Assembly: GCA_019279435.1 (NCBI GenBank)
Contig: JAAALK010000079.1
Location: 85,554,162-85,618,161 of the forward strand
DNA: 64,000 bases
Direction of reading: 5' to 3'
DNA from: Zizania palustris
Taxonomy: Eukaryota > Streptophyta > Magnoliopsida > Poales > Poaceae
This document shows, piece after piece, positions 10,771-20,846 of this stretch. The position numbers were made by a program, and so were the translations under genes. Position 1 is the stretch's first letter; the number at the start of each line of letters is the position of its first letter. The notes under the pieces are model-generated. The model had not been told where the DNA came from. It searched no databases and was given only the letters and a program-made list of their open reading frames with translations.

Positions 10771-10775
10771 GATAT
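10771..10775. other. Target site duplication GATAT, right copy (C1)
   Basis: Exact repeat of 1230-1234, immediately after the CA end of the C1 5' LTR. Confidence 0.93.
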
Positions 10776-11280
10776 GGTCCAAGACACCGTCGACTCTGCC
10801 GAACCCCCCTTCGGGTAATGGGTTCGGCTCACAATGGGCGAAGCCACTAGAGCCACCGATGCCTCCACCGTACAACTGGGCAGGGACTCCGTGGGCTCCA
10901 TACGCATCACAACCGGAGTACCCTTTGTGACTTAATGCTATGCCTTGTTTTCCTTCAAAGTATTATGAATGGCAGGGACAGGCAGACGCAGCAGAGGGAG
11001 GCATCGTCCATAGGCTATCCGTGGTACCTCCGAATTGACTCGTGCAGAACGAAGTCAAAGAATATGGGCACGAAGAGGCAAAGGACAGGGAGACCGAAGC
11101 TATCACAGTCAGAGTAGGGTCTTAGGAAGTCCCAGTCCCGAAGACCCCGTCGCCGAAGTCTGACAGAGGTAAGTCCCCTACTCCGGCCAAAGCCTGTGCC
11201 ACAGCCTGGTCCGATCGGCCGAATGAGGCTGGTCTGATCGTCGGGGTCCACAGCGAAGGCCCCTCCAAATACAAAACATG
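10776..11280 (+). pseudogene. G1 gag tail, resumed after C1
   Basis: Sequence resumes the CCGAA-rich gag tail of G1 on the far side of C1. It has stops in all forward frames but aligns by eye with the reverse-strand G2 segment at about 50060-50560: the CTCCACCGTACAACTGGG-like stretch, the TATTATGAATGGCAGG stretch and the Arg/Ser-rich stretch that follows. It encodes no recognisable fold. Confidence 0.7.
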
Positions 11281-11665
11281 CAAGGCCGAGATGGACAGTA
11301 CCACTTTGGCCAGAGTTAACAAGAACCAAGTAGTGGCACTCGGCACCAAGCCACATCCATCTTGGACACCTCCAGGTATGTCCAAATCACAAAAGAGGCA
11401 TCTACAACAACTACGGGCACAGGAGATGCGCGAGAAGAAGGCCGAGGACGAGCGAGATGCTATTTTTGAAGAAATCCACCCTCGACCAATGGCAAGACAG
11501 GTATGGAGGATGAAGCCGATTGAGATAACCAACCCGGCTCCTAGCCCGAGCGACGACGATGATGACATGCTCGACGACAACTACTTGCCTGTCTCTAAGG
11601 AGCCTGCACCTCGGGCGATGGACATCAACATCTTCATGCTGCCTGCTGAGTTTTCCCTTCCATAG
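11281..11665 (+). pseudogene. G1 linker between gag and protease
   Basis: Open segment with a basic, Glu-rich helical stretch (GMSKSQKRHLQQLRAQEMRE) and an acidic tract (SPSDDDDDML). G2 has the same segment at 49683-50057 and G3 at 42148-42366. It precedes the protease in the family and ends with a TAG at 11663-11665. Its role is unknown; position suggests a Gag-Pol spacer. Confidence 0.75.
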
Positions 11666-12297
11666 GATGAGGCCGAGGTCGCCCGGTTGAACCTCGGCCC
11701 GCGCAATGCTATTTTTGAGAATCCCAAGGACTCGGTCTGCCATCTGAAGCCTCTCTACATCAGAGGTCACATTGACGAAAAGCTGATTTCCTGGATGATT
11801 GTTGACGGTGGCGCCACTGTTAACCTAATGCCTTACTCGCTGTTGAAGAAACTTGGCAAGGACGAGGATGATCTGAAGAAGACCAACTTGATGCTCAACG
11901 GCTTCAACGACGAGAGTTCCGAGGCTAAGGGTGTGCTCTCCATGGAGCTGACAGTAGGCAACAAGACACTACCAACATTATTCTTCGTCGTCGATGTACA
12001 AGGTAACTACAGCGTACTGCTAGGGTGCAACTCGATTCACGCGAACTGCTGCATTCCTTCTACTTTACAGCAATGCCTAATTCAGTGGGACAACGATGAA
12101 GTAGAGGTCATACCTGCAGACACTTCGGCCCAAGTGGCATTGGTCGATGTGTACATCGACACCATTCACAACAAAGTAGAATGTCTATCCGGTAGAGATC
12201 TTTCGGATTACGATTTTGTCAGCGTGTCCGAAGGACGTTTTGTACCAGCGTCTGTAAAGTCGGCTAGTGTAGCACGACTGTTTTTATATTAGTAGTC
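11666..12297 (+). pseudogene. G1 aspartic protease region
   Basis: Gypsy-type aspartic protease. From the Met at 11687, the active-site motif is WMIVDGGATVNLMPYSLL with a following KKLG, and a second core strand block contains SVLLGCNSIHANCCIPSTL. The DGGA form replaces the usual D[ST]G and is common in this kind of plant element; G2 has YSGA, which lacks the Asp. The frame closes with a TAG near 12290, just before the next segment. Confidence 0.85.
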
Positions 12298-13444
12298 ATG
12301 TCTAGCAAGAGTAATTTGGATTGGCTAAAGTCTCGTGTAGAGCAGTACCGATCTACTAAATACGGTATTGCCGAAGCCATCGAGGACTTTAGCGAAGTAG
12401 AGAAATTAGGACAAGGTTTTGCGTCGGCCGATCCCTTAGAAGAAAATGACATAGGAGATGGCAGCATCCCGAGGCAGACTTTTGTAAACCAACATTTACA
12501 GCCTGATGAAAAGGCCGAAGTAATAAAGTTGCTTCGATCGTATGTCGATTTTTTCGCATGGGAGTATAGCGAGATGCCAGGACTAAGCCGCGAGCTCGTG
12601 GAGCATCAGCTACCTATCAAGTCTGGATTTAGGCCTTATAAACAGCCTCCTCGTCGCTTTAATTTGGCCGTCTATGACTGAGTGAAAGAAGAAGTGGAAC
12701 GACTGCTGAAAGCTGAATTTATTAGGCCATGCAGGTATGCAGAATAGGTCGCTAACATTGTGCCTGTAGAAAAGAAAGGGAGCGGCAAAATATGAGTTTG
12801 TATTGATTTCAGGGATCTGAACAAGGCCACTCCAAAGGATGAGTATCCGATGCCGATAGCTTACATGCTAATCAACTATGCTTCAGGACACAAGGTACTA
12901 AGTTTTCTTGATGGCAATGCTGGCTATAATCAAATCTTTATGGCCGAAGAGGACGTATACAAGACAACCTTTCGATGCCCTGGTTTTGTCGGTTTATTCG
13001 AGTGGGTCATTATGACTTTTGGTTTAAAGAATGCTGGCGCTACGTATCAACGTGCCATGAACTTGATCTTTCATGACTTGCTAGGAGTTATGTTAGAAGT
13101 TTACATTGATGATGTTGTAGTCAAATCGGACGCTACGGGGAACCATTTAGCCAATTTGAAAGTTGCTTTTGATAGGATGTGACAGTACAACTTAAAAATG
13201 AACCCACTCAAGTGTGCTTTTAGCGTGTCGGTGGGCAAGTTTGTAGGTTTCATGATTCATGAATGAGGCATAGAGATTGATCCTAATAGGCTTGAGAAAA
13301 TTAGAAACGTTGCGGCACCGACATGCAAGAAAGATGTGCAGAAGTTGCTAGGCAAGATGAATTATTTGTGTTGCTTAATATCTAACTTGTCGAGCAAGAT
13401 TGATGCCTTTGTCCCCATACTCCGGCTAAAGAATGAGGCCGAGT
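12298..13444 (+). pseudogene. G1 reverse transcriptase
   Basis: Ty3/Gypsy reverse transcriptase. The first segment (12298-12681) leads to PYKQPPRRFN, as in 1-296. In-frame stops then occur at 12679-12681, 12745-12747, 12793-12795, 13180-13182 and 13264-13266. Palm motifs are intact in between: DFRDLNKATPKDEYPMP, DGNAGYNQIFMAEED, FRCPGFVGLFEWVIMTFGL and the active site YIDD at about 13102-13113. The C-terminal thumb includes PLKCAF and NYLC. The frame shifts by one base near 13450 into the RNase H segment. Compared with 1-296 and G2, most of the stops are single transitions. Confidence 0.92.
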
Positions 13445-13790
13445 TCACTTGGGGGCAAGACAGCAAAGCGCCTTTGAGAAGATCAAAAAGTGCTTGTCAT
13501 CGCCACCCGTGGTGAGAGCACCCAAAGCCGGGATTCCGTTCCGGCTATACATCGCTGTTGAAGATAGCGTAATCGGGGCCGTGCTAACCCAGGAGGTAGA
13601 AGGAAAAGAGTACATCATCACGTTCTTGAGCTGCCACCTGCTGGACGCGGATACCAGGTACACGTTTGTGGAATGTTTATGTTTATCACTTTACTACGCG
13701 TGTACAAAATTACATCACTATCTTCTCCCTACTACATGTGTTGTCGTTTGCCAAACCGATGTCATAGGGGTGATTATTCCATGTAGTGTG
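13445..13790 (+). pseudogene. G1 RNase H, 3'-deleted
   Basis: Start of the RNase H-like region of Gypsy Pol: FEKIKKCLSSPPVV, FRLYIAVEDSVIGAVLTQ, LSCHLLDADTRYTFVE and YYACTKLHHYLL. After the CQTDVI motif near 13765 it leaves the G2 sequence and rejoins it near 13830, just before integrase. Relative to G2 (about 47100-48045) close to 0.9 kb, including most of the RNase H catalytic core, is missing. Confidence 0.85.
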
Positions 13791-14207
13791 CTAGCAAAAC
13801 TCTCAGAAGTCCATAGGGGAGATTGGAGAACTCCAATCATCCAGTATTTGAGAGACCCTAGCCAAAGGGTTGATCGGAAAGTTCGGTGGCAAGCGGTTAA
13901 ATCTGTGTTGCTAGATGGTACGCTATATCGCCGAACTATTGATGGAGTATTGTTGAAGTGTTTAGACAATGAACAATCCCAAGTGGCTATGGGAGAAGTC
14001 CATGAGGGGCTTTGTGGCACTCATCAATCGGCCCAGAAAATGAGTTGGATGCTCAAGAGAGTAGGTTTCTACTGGCCGACTATGACTGAGGATTGTTTTA
14101 AGTATTATAGAGGGTGTGAAGCATGTCAGAAGTTTGGCAATATTCAATTAGCTCCTGCTTCATTACTTAACCCTATTGTCAAGCCATGGCCATTCCGAGG
14201 TACTTGA
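13791..14207 (+). pseudogene. G1 integrase, zinc-binding N-terminal part
   Basis: HHCC zinc-binding module of Gypsy integrase: VHEGLCGTHQSAQKMSWMLK and FKYYRGCEACQKFG give H, H, C, C in the correct order. It is followed by PASLLNPIVKPWPFRG. At 14203-14207 the frame jumps: G2 continues here with WGLDFIGQIYPP, which carries the first catalytic Asp, but G1 reads straight into LDFILKHIIHRF in another frame. About 127 bp are missing at a GAGGT repeat. Confidence 0.88.
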
Positions 14208-14940
14208 TTTTATCTTAAAACACATTATACATAGATTCAATATTCCTCAAATCCTCACTACAGATCAAGGTAGTTCGTTTGTTTCTAAGGAAGTGAGGGA
14301 CTTTGCCGAATTTTATGGTATTAAGTTAATAAACTCTTCACCTTACTATGCTCAAGCCAATGGTCAGGCCGAGTCTAGTAATAAAACTGTTATTAAGCTC
14401 ATTAAGAAGAAGATTGAAGAATTCCCTAAGAGGTGGCATGAAGTGCTTTCTAAGGCACTATGGGCTTGCGGAATTTCAAAGCACGGTGCTACCAAAGTTA
14501 GTCCATATGAGTTGGTATATGGACAAGAAGCCATTCTACCCGTAGAAGTAGATCTTGACTTTTTAAGAGTTCTAAAGCAAGATGGCCTATCGGTCGATGA
14601 ATATGAAACTCTTTTAAAAGATAGTCTAGAAGAAGTGGTCGATAAGAGGTTGAGGGCTTTAGAAGCCATAGAAGTGGACATGAGGAGAGTAGCTAAAGCC
14701 TACAATAATAAGGTTAAACCAAAATTGTTTCAAGTAGGTGACTTTGTTTGGAAGACGATTTTACCCTTAGGCACTAAGAGTCCCGAATTTGGTAAATGGT
14801 CGCCTAGTTGGGAAGGCCCTTTCAAAATAGCCGAAATCGCTCCTGGCAATGCATATGTGTTAGAATCTCTGCAAGGAGAGTGATTTCGAAGAGCTTTGAA
14901 TGGTAGATACTTGAAAAGGTATTTCCCAAGTGTGCGGCAA
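14176..14940 (+). pseudogene. G1 integrase core and C-terminal part
   Basis: Rest of the integrase: TTDQGSSFVSKEV with the second catalytic Asp, and YYAQANGQAESSNKTVIK with the catalytic Glu. The family-specific C-terminal segment follows (YELVYGQEAILPVE, VKPKLFQVGDFVWK, WSPSWEGPFKIAEIAPGNA). There is no chromodomain, so this is not a chromovirus. The frame ends near 14883. Because the first Asp was deleted, the enzyme cannot be active. Confidence 0.9.
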
Positions 14941-15017
14941 ACAACTTGAAAGATGTCAAAAGGCCGATATGGAAGGTATTGTCTTTAGCCCGTTATGCTT
15001 TTAGTTCACTTATTTTA

Positions 15018-15036
15018 CTAAAAGGAAGGGGGCATG
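15018..15036 (+). other. Polypurine tract of G1
   Basis: AAAAGGAAGGGGGCATG ends directly at the 3' LTR start TGTTGATAGC. G2 and G3 have the same arrangement. Confidence 0.8.
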
Positions 15037-15378
15037 TGTTGATAGCAAAAAATGGCATTAATGGTTAAGATTGTCAAAATATCCATTTTGGTAATTTGGG
15101 CCGAAAATGCACGTGTCCCAGGTTGGGCCGAAGCCCTACAGGGCCGAAGGTCCAATAGGCTACGAGCTTTGGAAGCTTCCAGCCAGCCCACCACCTTCGG
15201 CCCGGAGGCTTTCGGAGGCCCACTCTGCTGAAGCTTCGACCCGAGGAGCAGACTTCGGCAGGCCTGGCCGAAGGCCCACTTCAGGCAGAGTTAGAGATTG
15301 AGTCTGATTTTTGACTAAGTCTTTCACGCGTGATCAAACCGAATTCCACCATATTAGGCTTAGAGATTAGAAGTATAA

Positions 15379-15396
15379 CCCCTATAAATATAGGGG
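15379..15396 (+). promoter_or_regulatory. TATA box within an inverted repeat (G1 LTR)
   Basis: CCCCTATAAATATAGGGG: 8-base arms CCCCTATA and TATAGGGG flank AA, and the whole contains TATAAATA. The core is preserved in G2 and G3 LTRs with one or two changes. It is the probable core promoter. Confidence 0.65.
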
Positions 15397-15535
15397 TGAG
15401 GTCGGCTCGTAAACCCCCCAACACAAATCAACCACAAAGCCCTAGCTTTGAACCGCACTTTACTTTATCTTTATTTTTTGTATTCTTCGTGGGTTTGCCT
15501 GGAAGCCCTCCGACAGCCACTTTGAAATAGTGGTA

Positions 15536-15697
15536 AGCCTTGTTACTTCGCCTATGAAGTATCCGTTAATCTACGTAATAGATTGCTATCGCCTTGTTAC
15601 TTCGCCTGTGAAGTATCCATTAATCTACGTAATAGATTGCTATCGCCTTGTTACTTCTCATGTGAAGTATCCGCTAATCTGCGTAACAGATTGCTAC
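15536..15697 (+). repeat. 54-bp tandem repeat in G1 LTR, three copies
   Basis: Unit begins GCCTTGTTACTTCGCC and ends GATTGCTATC. Three copies are nearly identical, the third with a few changes. Other LTRs of the family in this window have two (45121-45228) or one (about 53722-53775). Confidence 0.85.
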
Positions 15698-16395
15698 CTT
15701 CGCCACTAGTGCAACACGAATCAGAATTCAGCCCTCAAGCCGAATTGGTACTTCGAATCCCCTCTGTTGCAGGTTTTCCACGTTCAGATCCACTCCGCCC
15801 AAGGTGTCCGGAGCTGGGAGACCAGTTTCGAGGGTTGCCAGAACGCACTTCGGCGAGGTTGCTGCTTCGACCGCACGCCAACACGCTTCGCCAACAGACT
15901 TCACCACGACAGGCTCCGCCACGCTTGTATTCTGCTCTGGACGAAGTCACGCTCATGCATTGCACCTATGTCATTTCTCTTTATCTTCCTGTATCGGAGA
16001 CTTTCTGCCGAACCCCGCTATTCGTAGGTGATTGTCGTGTCCAGATCGGTTCGAAGTTTATCTCCGGCCAAATCAGTCTGAACGCCAACGACACCCTTCG
16101 GCGGAACACTCCGCACTATACACCGAAGGTACGCTTCGGCGGCACCCTTCGCACCATACTTCGAATCAGTCAGGCTTCATCTAGTTTCTGACTTGTTCTG
16201 TTTAATACATTTCTTTCGGCTAATTGGATTATTTCTGTGTGATCTAATTACCTGGCGACTCCACTCCCTTACCACGGCTAAAGGTAGTCGAAACGCGACG
16301 TCGGTGTTGTGTTATGCTTAGGTTTGTCCCTAAGTATCCGCACACTTTTGGATCGTCGAACTGACCTAAGTGCGGGGCACATTTCTATGTCAACA

Positions 16396-17192
16396 GTGTT
16401 CTTGATACTTTTATAATAAATTGGAATGCAAGTTATGATTATTACAAAAAAACAACTATAAACCAAGCTTAATACTTCTCCATGGAGTTTGTACCAGTCC
16501 TGCAAGCTCCTTCATCAAGCCTCATGTCTTCGCTTTCAATGAATATCGTGCATGCTATCTGATTATTTTTTTGCATTGTAGGGAACAACTATAACCATAT
16601 CGTGTAAGTAATCCTACAAATACAAAACAAGTAATCATTCAAAATCATACTTCTACAGGATAAAAGAACCAAACACAATTACTCTTATAATAAAACAACC
16701 ACCGAGCATGAACAACTTCCCTGTGGTTAACGAGGCCTGGGCCTACAACATTCCAAACAAGAGAGCATTTTTGACTGGTTAGTGCAAGCTTCAGAAATGT
16801 GTACTTCTCTGAAACTAATCTAAAAATATCAGTATATGATGCATATATTGTGGAAAAATGAGTTCAGTTGACCTCCCTAAGACATTGCATACTTAAGAAG
16901 TTGAGTGCACTGATATATCAATAAAAACAGAACTAAGCCATAATTTCCTTTATCTTTTTTGACAATAATAATAGCTCTTTTATGCTAAAGTACATATATG
17001 CAGGGGGAGATAGTTTGATTATATGATACTTATAGATTAACCATTTACATTCAAAGTGCAACTGTAGCAGTTCGATCATTTGACTGAAAAGAAGATATAT
17101 GTAAAGACTGGAAAACCAAGCAGCGTGTATGATGGAACATAAGTTTGAACTTTCACGAACTCTGAAAGAGGTGAAAGGTTCAGTAAAGCAAC
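16396..17192. other. No recognised feature
   Basis: AT-rich sequence right of the G1 LTR without a coding frame, LTR or transposon end that I can identify. It may be part of the Helitron whose 5' end lies at 17793, but I see no CTAG-type 3' terminus that would prove it. Confidence 0.4.
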
Positions 17193-17793
17193 ATTCTTGG
17201 CCGGTTGGCCTGCCAGTGCCAGTTTATCATACCATGGACAAAAAATCAATCACAAATTCCCAACTCTAGCGTGCTTATCAAATTGGAAATGGACAAATTG
17301 TAGCCGTGGAGAGAGAGGAGTGGATACCATGGAGGGATCAGGCCAGGAGGGATGGTCACATAAGGTGACAGAGCTCCGACGGCGGTGACCCACCCGCCGT
17401 AACTGCTGTAGCCGGTGGGCCACAGGGCCCGCATAGCTAGGAGAAGCTGAATTCGGCTTTCACTTGCAGCCTCTCCGTGAGGCTGGTGTGAGTGTGCGAC
17501 CGGAGCTGGAGTTCTAGCTGAATGGACAAAAAGTAGTGTGCATCGTGAGAGAGGGAAGCTGTTAGGGGGAGCGGTTGATGCCTTCCGCAACGTGGGATGC
17601 GCGGTGAGGAATGCAGGAGAGGCGCGCATGAGCGGCGGTTGCGGTGGAGGGGGTAGGGGCATAGGGCACTGCGTGTGGGGTGCTACTCCGGGAGAAACGG
17701 GCCAGCGCGCGTGCGGAGGGGTGGGGGTGCTGCGTGAGTGGAGGCGAGAGGACAGACGAAGCAGACCATCTTCATGTTTTAATATAGTAGAGA
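17193..17793 (-). mobile_element. Helitron-like 5' end
   Basis: Reverse strand from 17793 reads TCTCTACTATATTAAAAC, preceded by A. This is the characteristic 5' terminus of grass Helitrons, which insert between A and T. Downstream on the same strand is a GC-rich block (about 17370-17750) open over 205 codons, compositionally unlike its AT-rich surroundings, as in captured gene fragments. I do not recognise the peptide. No hairpin plus CTAG 3' end was found, so the extent is a guess. Confidence 0.45.
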
Positions 17794-18639
17794 TTTCTTT
17801 TACAATCTTAAGAAACTCATGGTATAAGATTTCAGTCATCACAGATAAGTAGTTGATAGACATAGCATATATATAGTATCAAATTGTACTTCATGGTAAT
17901 ACTAGTAGTGTGCTCAAGCTAATACTACGGTCAAAATTAAAAGAAAAAAAATGAGTTGAACTTAAAGCAAATAATGAGATAACCTAAAATCCAGACCAAA
18001 AGAGGTAAACAGTGGGTTCTTATATTATTAAATTTATAACAAATATACTTAAAAAGAATAGTATAGAGAATTCAACAAACAAATGAGATGAACTTAAAAA
18101 TCAAAAAACAATTATTTGTTAGTCAGTTAAATTAACGCTACGGAAAAACATTGAAAGACAATAAATGAGATGAACTTAAAAATCAAAAAACAATTACACT
18201 ATTATTATTCAGTTGAATACGAAACAAATGCGTAAATTCCTTCAAAACATTCAAGTGCTATACAAAGTGAAATATTTCAACACACTTAAGAATTTCTTAA
18301 ATTTCTTGAGGAACATTCTCTTTGCATTCATTGTCATTGTACTTCAGTATTTCTATGAGAAACATCCTTCTTAAGATATTCTTTTCCTGTAAATGCATTT
18401 CACATATAATTAATAAAAAAACAGTAATATATAATATCATGAGACAAATATAAAAATATGAGCACTCACTATGCTAATTAATGGTAATTAATGGTTGTAT
18501 ATATTGATTTGAGCGGTTGATCCATGATCAAAATATGGTTAGCATTTCTTAATATATAGCTAACACTCTAGGGTCTGCATGCAGAAATCTGTAGAGAAGA
18601 ATTTGAATGTTTTCATCCCTTGCATGGAAAAACAGAAAA
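17794..18639. other. AT-rich, no gene seen
   Basis: No coding frame or transposon end recognised. A short duplicated segment (GAGATGAACTTAAAAATCAA) occurs at about 18084 and again at about 18168. Confidence 0.4.
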
Positions 18640-19340
18640 TAACTTACCAGACATAATATTATATAATGCATAAATTTGACTATTTTCAAGTTCATTTTAA
18701 TTATTTTTTAGTTAATTAAATGGGTTTCTATGACTTAAATTGATGAAATAGGTGAATTTTGAAATGTAAGAGCATGAAATAATGAACCAAACTATCTATA
18801 AAAATCATATTCATGTTTTATATTACATTTTTAGTCCTCACCCCCTAAATCCAAAGAAATTGTCACACATTTAGGCAACAACACGCGTTTGACGACATGC
18901 TCCTTACTGGTTTTTTTAATTTTGAAAATATCAATTGAATTCTAAAAAAACAAGATTTGTCATGGTGTCATGATATGATACCTAGAGGCCGTGGTAAAAA
19001 ATTGAAAATGTTTAGAAAAAGTTACAAAGAAAACTATAAAAACACATTAGGAAAAAGTAAATATTAAAAAAAGGTTGGTGGAGTGCCACATGTTCAGGCA
19101 CTCGACAAACTATGTTGAAAAAATGAATTGAAAAAACATCGCACTCCCACGGCCAACCCCTCCCAGCGGCCGACACACCCCCAGTCAGCCTCTCCCCATT
19201 TCTGGTGCCCCCCGGCCATCCCGTCCTCACATGGCTGGTCTCTTCGCTATGATGCTTCTCTAATGAGCCCCTCTCAACCGCATCCTCTCCACTATCGGTC
19301 ATTTCCCATAGTTAATATGTTAAATCTACTTGCTTCATAA
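18640..19340. mobile_element. CACTA-like subterminal fragment
   Basis: AT-rich text resembles the ~500-bp units at 27670-30925 and 38110-44390: ATGAAATAATGAACCAAA, CATGGTGTCATGATATGATA and AAAATTGAAAATGTTTAGA. It is followed at about 19095 by GGCACTCGACAAAC, a degenerate CACTA-type subterminal motif, then a C-rich block (19135-19270). No terminal CACTA is visible, so it is a fragment. Confidence 0.45.
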
Positions 19341-20064
19341 ATTTTTTGCAATGTATAAATTATTTGCTTAAATAAGATGATTAATATGCTTACTTGTATG
19401 TTTTTTAATATATATTTTCCTAATACAATGCCATGTCTTATGTTGTACATTTTTTTGTATGCATGCTTTATATTCTTTAAACTGAAATCAACCTGCTTAG
19501 TATGCTTAGATCAAATATTTGTTCTTATCGTCTAATGCAATGCCATATGTAGTGTACTTGATCGGCAGTTTGATTTACATGTATATTTGTTAAATTGATA
19601 TGTATACTCATTTTTTATTTGTATAGCCTAATTAGTGTTTAAGTAAATATGTACATACAAGCTTTAGATGTTGTTTTAATGCTTATGTTGGGCAATATGT
19701 TTTGAATGTGGATGTCGACCATGGATCCATGATGTGTATGTGGACGTCGGCCATTGTGCCATGCTATTTGTGGCCTTAGGCCCAAATTTTCTTGCAAGTT
19801 ATGTTATTGTTTGTATTACTTATAGAGGAGATGCTATCAAAAATTTTAAAATTTGTTCTTTTAATACTATTTTAGACTATACTTAAAAGTGCCCCATAAT
19901 CTAGGCATCTCCTCTTCGGAAGAGTTATCTTTTAGAAGATTAAGTGCTTTGCATATCTATGGCTATAATTATTTCAAATTGTCCACATTTCTTGGATAGC
20001 TATAGGATGTGTACATTGGGCTTGTTTTCATGCTATGCTCTAATCTGAAACATGGTTTCGAAAG
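19341..20064. other. No recognised feature
   Basis: AT-rich sequence up to the C2 5' LTR, with no coding frame or repeat end that I can name. Confidence 0.4.
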
Positions 20065-20830
20065 TGCAGGAATTGTGCCCAAGAAAATTCCGGTTGGTTC
20101 GGAAGTTTTGATAATTTATTGTTTGCGAAACAAAGAGCTCAAATCAGAAGTTCCGATTTGGAATCAGAAGTTTAGATAATTTCTAATTTAGAGACAGAGA
20201 GTTCAAACCAGAAGTTCCGATGCGGATCATGAAAAATTGGCCTGATCGAAACTTCCGATAATTCCTAAAATTATAGACCGAGAGTTTAGATCGGAAGTTC
20301 TGATCTAAGGATCGGAAATTCTGGGGTGGGTGAAACATATTAGATTTATTGGGCCTCAATGTGGATTGGGGCCAATGCTCTCACCTCTATATAAAGAGAG
20401 GAGGAGAAGGTCTTCGACCTTAGATTATTCATTGTTTATATTAGATCTAAACCTTAGCCACGAAGAATCCTTTCCCTTTCTTGATCTCAAGAGTTGAGAT
20501 TGGGATTTCTCCCAATTTTCACGAGCGGTGCTAGCACGCCGGCGTGAGATCAATGTCATCCTTGTACGTGTGGATACCGTGGAGGCACTGCTCCAATAGC
20601 GGCACTCGTGGGATTATTCACGTGGACACTACCGTTTTGTCGATTGGATCGCTGGGGAACGGGCTGAACGAGACAAGGATAAGTGAGGATGCGCTTTCCC
20701 AAATTCTTCTTCCCTTGCACCTAGCATGTCTTGCGTTAGATGGTAACAATTCATGATCCCTCACATGAATAGTTTCGGGGTTTGTGGCGATTTTTTAAAT
20801 TGACGGCGAGCGTAGCCTCTCCACGACCCA
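20065..20830 (+). repeat. C2 5' LTR
   Basis: Begins TGCAGGAATTGTGCCC and ends ACGACCCA, four bases before the primer site. It matches 24452-25249 over most of its length. A TATA box (TATATAAA) lies at 20388-20395. At least five GGAAGTTCCGAT-like motifs occur between 20095 and 20325. Confidence 0.8.
20388..20395 (+). promoter_or_regulatory. TATA box of C2 LTR
   Basis: CTCTATATAAAGAGAG; the copy in the 3' LTR is at 24879-24886. Transcription start would lie shortly downstream (inference). Confidence 0.6.
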
Positions 20831-20834
20831 ATAG

Positions 20835-20846
20835 TGGTATCAGAGC
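20835..20846 (+). other. Primer binding site of C2
   Basis: TGGTATCAGAGC, complementary to the initiator methionine tRNA 3' end, four bases after the LTR. Confidence 0.88.

Larger units (their letters stand above)
15037..16395 (+). repeat. G1 3' LTR
   Basis: A 1,359-bp LTR that begins TGTTGATAGC and ends GTCAACA. It matches the G2 LTRs (44390-45740 and 52990-54245, reverse) and, more weakly, the G3 LTRs. It contains a CCGAAG-rich block (15120-15290), a TATA box in an inverted repeat (15379-15396), a 54-bp tandem repeat in three copies (15536-15697) and CTTCGG motifs after that. The partner 5' LTR is not in the window. Confidence 0.93.
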
